Below, piece after piece: positions 40,666 to 47,786 of a stretch of 64,000 nt of DNA. The notes below the pieces were generated by a model. It was not told where the DNA came from. It saw only the letters and a list, made by a program, of their open reading frames with translations, and ran no database searches. The position numbers and the translations under genes were made by a program. Each line of letters starts with the position of its first letter. The first letter of the stretch is position 1. Origin of the DNA: Parabacteroides faecis (GTDB taxonomy: Bacteria; Bacteroidota; Bacteroidia; Bacteroidales; Tannerellaceae). Location: assembly GCF_014647375.1 (NCBI RefSeq), contig NZ_BMPB01000005.1, positions 366,418 to 430,417 on the forward strand, in the 5' to 3' direction.

Positions 40666-42081
40666 TCACTCAACAAATTCATCCGGTAAATTAACTAAAT
40701 ACAGTCGGTGGGTGGCACGGGTGAAAGCGGTGTACAGCCATCGGTAGAAATCTTCTCCCAGCATTTCTTCCGTCATATAGCCGATATCGAGGAAGACGTT
40801 CATCCACTGTCCGCCCTGTGCCTTGTGGCAGGTGATGGCATAGGCATATTTTACCTGTACGACATTATAGTGCGGATCGGCTTTCATCTTTTTCATTTTA
40901 CCCGCCTTGGTTGGAATGTCGTCGTAGTCTTCGAGGATCGTATAGAACAACTTGTCGTTAAGCTCCTTAGGCAGGGCGGGCGAATCGGTCTGCAAGGTGT
41001 CGAGCAGGATTTTTATATCCAGTTCGAGGTCGTAATCCTGAAAACGGACGGTAACGTCGGCAAAGCGGAAACCATAGAGTTCGGTTGTCCGTTTTACACG
41101 GACAACCTGGATGATCTCGCCATTGGCAATAAAATCCATTTCTTTGCAATCGTTGGTCCAGAAATAGTTATTCTTGGCGACCATCAGCCGGTCGCCCGAT
41201 GATAATTCTTCTTCTCTGTATAGGATACGGTTGCGTATCCCGTTATTGTAGATCGTAGCTCGTTTGTTGGAGCGGGTGATGATCATTGTGTCTTCTATCC
41301 CGTCACGGCTATAGGCCGCTGATATTTCTTCGATCAGTTCATCCCCGTTGATCTTTCGGAAGTCTGTAAAATCTTTCAGGTGGAGCTTGGGATATATCTC
41401 GACTTCGTTGTTTCGCAGTGCATCCCGTAAACGGGTGGCATTGAGCAATATGCCTGAATCCCCGCTTTGTCTGACAACTTGTGTCAGGACGATTTCCTGC
41501 ACCTGCAGATTGTATCCCCTGAGTATTTCCGGGTTCAGAGCCGGGCTTTCCGTCTGCATGACCGGCGGTAGCTGTGCCACGTCGCCCATCAGGATCAACC
41601 GGCAGTTTTCTCCCGAGTAAACATATTGTATCAGGTCATCGAGTAACCGTCCCGTACCGAAAGAGATTGAGTCTAAACCGTCGTTCGATATCATGGACGC
41701 TTCATCAACAATAAATAACGTATCTTTATGTAAATTATCAGCCGGCATGAATCCGGTAGGCTCATTGGAGAAGGCCTTCTGGCGGTATATTTTTTTATGG
41801 ATCGTAAATGCTTTCTGGCCGGAATAGTTAGAAAATACTTTGGCTGCCCTACCGGTGGGGGCGAGCAAAAACGTTTTTTGCTTCAGTTCGGTCAGGGTTT
41901 TGACCAGGGCGCCGACCAACGATGTTTTTCCCGTTCCGGCGTACCCTTTCAGCAACAAAAGTGTGTCTGATTCCGTCGAAAGCAGAAAATCCGTGAGCGT
42001 TTTCAGGGCAGAAAACTGGTCTTCAGTAGGATTATGTGGAAAATTTTGTGTAATTTGGCGGCTTAAATAACTATTTATCAT
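40666..42081 (-). CDS. RecD-like ATP-dependent DNA helicase (superfamily 1)
   Basis: The protein has 471 residues. Walker A is KGYAGTGKTSLVGAL (about 44-58). Helicase motifs follow: LLAPTGRAAKVFS (Ia), FIVDEASMIS (II), LILMGDVAQLPPV (III), VRQSGDSGILLNATRLRD (IV) and the UvrD_C_2 end AYAITCHKAQGGQW ... LYTAFTRATHRLYLVN. It is shorter than RecD2 and lacks its N-terminal domain, as in the Bacteroidetes RecD-like branch. Probably a 5'-3' helicase in repair. Confidence 0.88.
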   Translation of the reverse strand: MINSYLSRQITQNFPHNPTEDQFSALKTLTDFLLSTESDTLLLLKGYAGTGKTSLVGALVKTLTELKQKTFLLAPTGRAAKVFSNYSGQKAFTIHKKIYRQKAFSNEPTGFMPADNLHKDTLFIVDEASMISNDGLDSISFGTGRLLDDLIQYVYSGENCRLILMGDVAQLPPVMQTESPALNPEILRGYNLQVQEIVLTQVVRQSGDSGILLNATRLRDALRNNEVEIYPKLHLKDFTDFRKINGDELIEEISAAYSRDGIEDTMIITRSNKRATIYNNGIRNRILYREEELSSGDRLMVAKNNYFWTNDCKEMDFIANGEIIQVVRVKRTTELYGFRFADVTVRFQDYDLELDIKILLDTLQTDSPALPKELNDKLFYTILEDYDDIPTKAGKMKKMKADPHYNVVQVKYAYAITCHKAQGGQWMNVFLDIGYMTEEMLGEDFYRWLYTAFTRATHRLYLVNLPDEFVE

Positions 42082-42104
42082 TTTGATTGCAATAATTTTG
42101 GTGA

Positions 42105-42140
42105 TAAAGGTAGTGTATTAAATATTCTTTTTTAAATTTG
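42105..42140. promoter_or_regulatory. Divergent promoters of helicase and 42176 gene
   Basis: The plus strand has TAAATTTG (42133-42140), a perfect -7 box. The minus strand has TACCTTTA (42105-42112), one base off TAnnTTTG, in the context ACTACCTTTATC. The same context occurs before the cardiolipin synthase gene (45639-45646). Confidence 0.45.
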
Positions 42141-42175
42141 CCGAACGAAATAAATTCAAAAAAACAATACAAACC

Positions 42176-42802
42176 ATGAAAGTTACATTAAAGATTTTAT
42201 TAGCTGCTGCAGTTCTCCTGCTAGTTTACATGTGCTATAGAAGCATTATGACGCCGATCGAATTCAATGCAGAAAAAGATACGCGTGAAAATGCTATCAA
42301 GGCTCGTCTGGTCGATATCCGTAAAGCTCAGATTGAGTATAAGAATGTGTACAAAACGCATGCAGGTAGTTTCAACGACTTGGTTAAGTTCCTGAAGGAT
42401 GACAAACTTCCGTTCTTGATCAAAGAAGGTGTTTTGACTGACGAGCAGTTGGAAAAAGGTATGACTGAGAAGGAAGCTGTGAAGAAAGGTTTGATCAGAC
42501 GTGATACTATTTGGGTTGTAGCAAAAGATACATTGTTCGGTAAAAATTACAATGTAGACGATTTGGCAAACGTTCCGGGAACAAGCGTGAAGTTCTCTAT
42601 GGATACAGCAACTCTGACTTCCGGTTCAGGTTATACTGTAAAAGTATTTGAAGCAGGCGTTAAGTATGACGATTATCTGGGTGACCTCGACAAACAGTTG
42701 GTTGTGAACCTGAAGGATAAGGCTGAAAAGCTGGAAAAATATCCGGGTTTGCGTGTCGGTTCACTGACTGAAATTAATAACAACGCAGGTAACTGGGAAT
42801 AA
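42176..42802 (+). CDS. Single-pass membrane protein of unknown function
   Basis: The protein has 208 residues with an N-terminal uncleaved helix (about 5-22, LKILLAAAVLLLVYMCYRS). A periplasmic part follows, with ENAIKARLVDIRKAQIEYKNVYKTHAGSF (about 40-68), which resembles the pilin-like/type IV pseudopilin N-terminal spine only superficially. The rest is Lys-rich. It is followed 10 bp later by a DUF3822 gene and then rsmD, an arrangement I remember from other Bacteroidetes genomes. No function can be given. Confidence 0.7.
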   Translation: MKVTLKILLAAAVLLLVYMCYRSIMTPIEFNAEKDTRENAIKARLVDIRKAQIEYKNVYKTHAGSFNDLVKFLKDDKLPFLIKEGVLTDEQLEKGMTEKEAVKKGLIRRDTIWVVAKDTLFGKNYNVDDLANVPGTSVKFSMDTATLTSGSGYTVKVFEAGVKYDDYLGDLDKQLVVNLKDKAEKLEKYPGLRVGSLTEINNNAGNWE

Positions 42803-42812
42803 TCGATTGCTT

Positions 42813-43640
42813 ATGGCTATCAGTATCCCCGATACGTTGACTGCTGATAATTCTGGAAAATACATAATGTCCATCCGGCTTAGGTCGGATGGACTTTCTT
42901 TTTCAGGATACTGCCCTTCGGAGAGCGAAAGTTTCTTTTACAGGAACATGGAGTTCGACCGGACGAAGCCTTATATCTCTTCGTTGAAAGAGTTTTTCTT
43001 CGGACATGAGTTTCTTACTTATTCATATAAGCGGACAAACCTGGTCTATGTGACATCGCAATATACGGTGGTGCCGGAAGAAGTCTTTACAGAAAAGCAG
43101 AAAAACGATCTGTTATCGTTTACTTTTTCTGCTCCGGAGAATAAATGCCTGCATAATCTGTTGGCACGTGAAGCCGCGGAAGTGGTGTTCGGAATGGATG
43201 AGGAGGTGTATGAGTTCTGTTCCCGTTCGCTGATCAATCCCTCTTTTGTCCATCATATTACGCCCCAGCTGGCTTTGTGGAAGCAACAAAGCCGGACGTT
43301 GATCCCCCGCCAAATGTATGTGGTGCTCCACCGGAAGATGATGGATGTGGTTTGTTTTGCCCAGGGGAGATTGCTTTTTGTGAACACTTTTGAGTATGAT
43401 AAGCCTGACGATATCCTGTACTATATATTATATGTATGGAAACAGGTCGGTATGGATCAGGAAAAGGATCAGCTTCATATCTATGGAGGTGTTTCCCTGC
43501 GTAACAGTATAACGACTACGTTACGCAATTATATACAATATATCAGTCCGGCAGAGATACCGTCGGATGCTTACTTGTTGGGAGCCGAAGTCGTTCAGGC
43601 CCCATTGGATTTAATAGCTTTATCTGTATGCGAATTATAA
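42813..43640 (+). CDS. DUF3822 family protein
   Basis: The ATG at 42813 is the start (275 residues); the frame extends only to an unlikely TTG two codons earlier. The protein looks like an actin-like-ATPase-fold relative (MSIRLRSDGLSFSGYC; LVYVTSQYTVVPEEVF; LLFVNTFEYDKPDDILYYILYVWKQ; LHIYGGVSLRNSI), as described for DUF3822. It overlaps rsmD by 13 bp, so translation is coupled. Role unknown. Confidence 0.78.
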   Translation: MAISIPDTLTADNSGKYIMSIRLRSDGLSFSGYCPSESESFFYRNMEFDRTKPYISSLKEFFFGHEFLTYSYKRTNLVYVTSQYTVVPEEVFTEKQKNDLLSFTFSAPENKCLHNLLAREAAEVVFGMDEEVYEFCSRSLINPSFVHHITPQLALWKQQSRTLIPRQMYVVLHRKMMDVVCFAQGRLLFVNTFEYDKPDDILYYILYVWKQVGMDQEKDQLHIYGGVSLRNSITTTLRNYIQYISPAEIPSDAYLLGAEVVQAPLDLIALSVCEL

Positions 43641-44176
43641 GCGGAATATATGGTCGTAGACGTTTTGACGTGCCGTCTTCTTTCAGTGCACGGCCGACTA
43701 CTGACTTTGCAAAAGAGAACCTCTTTAATGTGATCAATAACCTTACCGATCTGGAAGGGACTGATGCACTGGATTTATTTGCCGGAACAGGGAGTATCTC
43801 GTTTGAATTGCTTTCAAGAGAGTGTAAAAGTGTTACCGCTGTGGAGAAGAATAATGCACATGCTTCTTTCATTGCAAAGGTCGCAAAAGAACTGAAGACC
43901 GAATCTCTCCATCTGATCCGTGGCGATGTGTTCCGCTATCTGCATTCGGCTCCGAAGCAGAGTTTCGATTTTATTTTTGCCGATCCGCCTTATGCGTTGA
44001 AGGAACTGCCGGAAGTGCCTGAACTGGTCTTTGAACGCGACCTGCTGCGTGACGGGGGCATATTCGTAATGGAACATCCGAAAACGAATGATTTCTCCCA
44101 TCTTCCGTATTTCGATCAGCAACGTATCTATGGTTCAGTCAATTTCAGTATTTTTATCAAAGAAGAAAAGGCTTAA
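43628..44176 (+). CDS. rsmD: 16S rRNA (guanine-966-N2)-methyltransferase
   Basis: The protein has 182 residues. The SAM-binding motif is ALDLFAGTGSISFELLSRE (about 43-61), and the amino-methyltransferase motif is FIFADPPYAL (about 117-126). The N-terminal MRIISGIYGRRRFDVP ... RPTTDFAKENLFN segment is diagnostic for RsmD. It methylates G966 of 16S rRNA. Its stop overlaps the convergent cardiolipin synthase stop by 4 bp. Confidence 0.93.
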   Translation: MRIISGIYGRRRFDVPSSFSARPTTDFAKENLFNVINNLTDLEGTDALDLFAGTGSISFELLSRECKSVTAVEKNNAHASFIAKVAKELKTESLHLIRGDVFRYLHSAPKQSFDFIFADPPYALKELPEVPELVFERDLLRDGGIFVMEHPKTNDFSHLPYFDQQRIYGSVNFSIFIKEEKA

Positions 44177-45612
44177 AGGAGCGGGGAGAACAGGCGCATG
44201 AACGACTCGGTGAGTCGTTGTTTGACAGGACGTTTCAGCCAGCGCGAAGGGATCAGACGTTCGCAACTGTGCATGTCGTGCAGGAATACCCGTTTCATCT
44301 GTATGGCGAAAGAGGGCTGATATACGAATGCGTTTATTTCAAAATTATGCTCGAAACTGCGGAAATCCATGTTAGCCGATCCGATACAGGTTAGCGCATC
44401 GTCGGTGATCATTAGTTTGGAATGCAGGAAGCCCGGCTCATAAAAATATACTTTCACTCCTGCTTTTACCATTTCGTCTATAAAAGAATGTGTCGCCATG
44501 TTAGCCGTACGGGTATCTGAACGTTTGGGCAGCATAAGGCGTACGTCGATGCCTCCCAGTGCTGCGATTAGCAATGCTTGGTTCAAGCCCTCGGTCGGTA
44601 GGAAGTAAGGTGTTTGTATGTAGATGTATTTCTTGGCATTTGCTATGGCAAAGATATATGCCTGAAGCAGTGTACGCCATTGGCCGACCGGACCGCTGGT
44701 TACTATCTGCATAATGTTGTCCTCATTATAGATCTTTGCTGGCGGATAAAAAATCTTGTCATTCAGAAGATTTTTGCTGACAACATACCAGTCGATCAGG
44801 AAAGCGGACTGGAGGCCGTGTACACCTTTCCCGATTATCCTGAAATGGGTGTCGCGCCAGATACCCCATTCCGTTCCATTCTCATAGCGGTCGGCTATAT
44901 TCATGCCTCCCATATAACCGATCTCTCCGTCGATGACAACGATTTTCCGGTGGTTACGGTAATTGACTTTGCTGGTGAAGACTGGGAAAGCTACCTTCAG
45001 GAAGGCATGTACTTCGATACCTGCTTCCTGCATTTCATTAAAGAAACTGTTCTTTACATTCCAGCAGCCTACATCATCATATAATAACCGTACCTGGACA
45101 CCTTCTTTCGCCTTTGCGATCAAGGCTTTCTTGAAACGAGTCCCGACTTCATCGTCGCAAAAGATGTAATATTGGATATGGATATGGTGGGTTGCTCCCT
45201 GGATATCTTGTAGCAGATCCTTGAATTTGTCTGTCCCGTTCGTATAGATTTTAATCTCACTTCCGTAAAGCAGGGAAGACTGGTTGTTGTTATTCAGCAG
45301 GGTGACCAACGGTTGGTACGGCTCGGGGACTGTACAGGCATCCTGTGGAAGTTTACCTTCCTGCGGGCGTTTCATGATACGTTTGTAGGTTCGGCGTGAG
45401 ATGATACGCTGCTTCCTGTTGTCCTGTCCGAAGAAGAAATAAAAGAGTAATCCGATGCCGGGAGCCAGTAATAATACAATGACCCAGGGGATGGTTTTTA
45501 AAGGATTCCTGTTCTCTGCAATGATAACCAGAACCAACCCCAGTATGGTGATGGAGTACAATATGATGAATATTACCCCTGCAACCCATTGTATATGTAT
45601 GGCAGCCAGCAT
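44173..45612 (-). CDS. cls: Cardiolipin synthase (phospholipase D family)
   Basis: The protein has 479 residues. Two N-terminal membrane helices (about 8-30 and 39-60, with LVIIAENRNPLKTIPWVIVLLLAPGIGLLFYFFFG) are followed by two PLD catalytic motifs: NYRNHRKIVVIDGEIGYMGG (about 218-237) and LHSKLMITDDALTCIGSANMDFRS (about 397-420). It condenses two phosphatidylglycerol molecules, or PG and PE, to cardiolipin in the inner membrane. Full length. Confidence 0.93.
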   Translation of the reverse strand: MLAAIHIQWVAGVIFIILYSITILGLVLVIIAENRNPLKTIPWVIVLLLAPGIGLLFYFFFGQDNRKQRIISRRTYKRIMKRPQEGKLPQDACTVPEPYQPLVTLLNNNNQSSLLYGSEIKIYTNGTDKFKDLLQDIQGATHHIHIQYYIFCDDEVGTRFKKALIAKAKEGVQVRLLYDDVGCWNVKNSFFNEMQEAGIEVHAFLKVAFPVFTSKVNYRNHRKIVVIDGEIGYMGGMNIADRYENGTEWGIWRDTHFRIIGKGVHGLQSAFLIDWYVVSKNLLNDKIFYPPAKIYNEDNIMQIVTSGPVGQWRTLLQAYIFAIANAKKYIYIQTPYFLPTEGLNQALLIAALGGIDVRLMLPKRSDTRTANMATHSFIDEMVKAGVKVYFYEPGFLHSKLMITDDALTCIGSANMDFRSFEHNFEINAFVYQPSFAIQMKRVFLHDMHSCERLIPSRWLKRPVKQRLTESFMRLFSPLL

Positions 45613-45638
45613 GCTTTTTATACTTTGTTACAAGTTGA

Positions 45639-45685
45639 TAAAGGTAGTAAGGTAATTTGTAAATAACAAATCTTTACTACATTTG
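45639..45685. promoter_or_regulatory. Divergent promoters of cls and rhomboid genes
   Basis: The plus strand has TTTG (45656-45659), an 18-bp spacer and TACATTTG (45678-45685). The minus strand has the -7-like TACCTTTA (45639-45646), 27 bp before the cls start. Confidence 0.55.
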
Positions 45686-45708
45686 CCGGATATATCAAAA
45701 GAAAGAAG

Positions 45709-46302
45709 ATGATTACATATATTATTATCGGTATAACCGTATTAGTTTCTTATCTCTGTTTCAATAATGCTGAATTATTTCGTAAACTGGCATTGATCCC
45801 CTATCGTACGGTGAAGAATAATGAATGGTACCGGTTGATTACTCACGGTTTCGTTCATGCAGACATGACGCATCTGCTGGTCAATATGTTTACATTCTGG
45901 TCGTTCGGTACTTATATAGAAAAAGTATTCGGTTACCTTGGTTTCGGAACATGGGGATTCCTCGGACTTTATTTCGGTGGAATGATTTTTGCCTCCCTTT
46001 ATGACCTGATCAAGCATCATAACGATCCTTATTATGTGTCTATCGGAGCATCGGGTGCGGTGTCGGCAGTGTTGTTCTCCTACATATTATTTGATCCCTG
46101 GAGCAAAATTTTGTTGTTTGCGATCATTCCTGTGCCGGGAATTATCTTTGGAGTGGTTTATCTGGCTTATTGTCAATATATGGCTAAACGTGCAGGGGAC
46201 AATATCAACCACAATGCCCATTTTTACGGGGCAGTCTATGGTTTCCTGTATCCGGCTTTACTTAATCCTTCGTTGATAAAAGCCTTTCTGTCGCATTTCT
46301 GA
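45709..46302 (+). CDS. Rhomboid-family intramembrane serine protease
   Basis: The protein has 197 residues and about six TM helices. The family features are HGFVHADMTHLLVNMFTFWSFG in TM2, the nucleophile Ser in GASGAVSAVLFSYI (about 110-123) and the catalytic His in HFYGAVYGFLYP (about 174). It has the short bacterial form without extra domains. It cleaves TM segments of membrane proteins; the substrate is unknown. The promoter is just upstream. Confidence 0.88.
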   Translation: MITYIIIGITVLVSYLCFNNAELFRKLALIPYRTVKNNEWYRLITHGFVHADMTHLLVNMFTFWSFGTYIEKVFGYLGFGTWGFLGLYFGGMIFASLYDLIKHHNDPYYVSIGASGAVSAVLFSYILFDPWSKILLFAIIPVPGIIFGVVYLAYCQYMAKRAGDNINHNAHFYGAVYGFLYPALLNPSLIKAFLSHF

Positions 46303-46337
46303 TCGAAATATTTTCTGTATATAATCGTGTTCAAGTG

Positions 46338-46368
46338 TTTGTTTTGTAGGGTATTATTTATAGATTTG
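46338..46368 (+). promoter_or_regulatory. Promoter of the Gfo/Idh oxidoreductase gene
   Basis: TTTG (46338-46341), a 19-bp spacer and TAGATTTG (46361-46368) form a consensus pair, 41 bp before the ATG. Confidence 0.7.
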
Positions 46369-46409
46369 TAGAAATATCTCAATTTCTCTAATACCATAAG
46401 ACAGACATA

Positions 46410-47696
46410 ATGAAAAGACGAAACTTCATCAGAAGTGGAGCATTGGCAATTGCAGGCTTCACTATTTTACCCCGTCACATTTTAGGAGGAACGAATTTCG
46501 TTGCTCCCAGCGACCAGATCAATCTCGGGATTATCGGTTGCGGGGCACAAGGACGTTGGACACTTGCTCCGGAATTTGCCCGTAGAGCTAACCTGATCGC
46601 AGCATCCGATTGTGAATCCCGTCAGCTGAATGCCATGCAGGCGATTGTAGAAAAAGAGACCGAAAAGGCAAAAGGGCAGGCATATAAAGGTTTTAAACTG
46701 TATGCCGACTACCATGAATTGCTGAATCGTAGCGACATAGACGGAGTGATCATTGCCACTCCGGATCATTGGCATGCTGTTCAGACTATCGAAGCTTGCC
46801 GTGCCGGTAAAGACGTGTATGTGGAAAAGCCGATGTCTCATAGTATCGAAGAAGGACGTGCTATGGCGGATGCAGTTGCGAAATATAACCGCGTACTGCA
46901 GGTCGGTAACATGCAACGTTCATGGCGTAACTTCCGCCATGCCTGCGAATTGGTTCGTAATGGCTATATAGGTGAGATCAAAGAGGTCAAAGTCTCTATC
47001 GGGCCTCCTCCTGTAAAATATGATCTTCCGGCACAACCGGTCCCCAAGACGCTGAACTGGGATATGTGGATCGGTCCGGCTCCGATGAATGTGTATAATG
47101 AGGAACTGGCTCCCCCTATGGAACGGAATACGTTCCCGAACTGGCGTAATTACCGGGAATATGGCGGTGGTATGATTTGCGACTGGGGTGCTCACATGTT
47201 TGATATTGCACAATGGGCTTTGGGTATGGACGATTCCGGTCCGATCGAATTTACTCCTCCCGAGGAAGGTGAACTGAGACCGCTCAGCATGCGTTATGCA
47301 AATGGAACCATTATGACACATGAACCTTTCCGGAAAGCCGATGGGAATGCAGTCCGCTTTATCGGTTCGGACGGAGTGATCGACATCAGCCGTAGTTTCC
47401 TGGATACGATCCCGGCAAAACTTCAGGATGAAGTGATCGGTGATGATAAGATCAAACTGTATAAGAGTGACGATCATTATAATGATTTCCTTACAGCAAT
47501 GAAGACCCGTAAGCAACCGTTAAGCACGGTGGAGATAGGACATCGTACGGCTTCCCTTTGTCATATAGTCAATCTTTGTTATGAGTTTGACCGTAAACTG
47601 GTATGGAATCCGGAAAAAGAAGAGTTCTTCTTTGATGACGAAGCCAATAAACGGAGGGGAAATCCGATACGTGAACCGTATAGCCTGAAAGTATAG
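46410..47696 (+). CDS. Gfo/Idh/MocA-family oxidoreductase, exported by the Tat pathway
   Basis: The protein has 428 residues. The N terminus is a twin-arginine signal (KRRNFIRSGALAIAGFTILP). The NAD(P) Rossmann motif is LGIIGCGAQGRW (about 39-50), the family EKP motif is in YVEKPMSHSIEEG, and WGAHMFDIAQWALGM gives the catalytic His region. Such exported proteins oxidise or epimerise sugars with a bound cofactor; many Bacteroidetes members act on glycosides with DUF1080 partners. A DUF1080 gene occurs 15 kb away at 62155. Substrate unknown. Confidence 0.85.
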   Translation: MKRRNFIRSGALAIAGFTILPRHILGGTNFVAPSDQINLGIIGCGAQGRWTLAPEFARRANLIAASDCESRQLNAMQAIVEKETEKAKGQAYKGFKLYADYHELLNRSDIDGVIIATPDHWHAVQTIEACRAGKDVYVEKPMSHSIEEGRAMADAVAKYNRVLQVGNMQRSWRNFRHACELVRNGYIGEIKEVKVSIGPPPVKYDLPAQPVPKTLNWDMWIGPAPMNVYNEELAPPMERNTFPNWRNYREYGGGMICDWGAHMFDIAQWALGMDDSGPIEFTPPEEGELRPLSMRYANGTIMTHEPFRKADGNAVRFIGSDGVIDISRSFLDTIPAKLQDEVIGDDKIKLYKSDDHYNDFLTAMKTRKQPLSTVEIGHRTASLCHIVNLCYEFDRKLVWNPEKEEFFFDDEANKRRGNPIREPYSLKV

Positions 47697-47723
47697 TATA
47701 TATATTAATGTATAGGAAAATAG

Positions 47724-47763
47724 GAGCGGCGGTAAAAGTTTGTAAAGACTTTTGCCGCCGCTC
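47724..47763. terminator. Bidirectional terminator
   Basis: GAGCGGCGG plus TAAAAGT pairs with ACTTTTG plus CCGCCGCTC, one G-U, around a TTGTAAAG-type loop, flanked by A-rich and T-rich sides. It serves the plus-strand oxidoreductase and the minus-strand barrel gene. Confidence 0.85.
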
Positions 47764-47786
47764 TTTGTTATGCTCTTACCGTTTGT

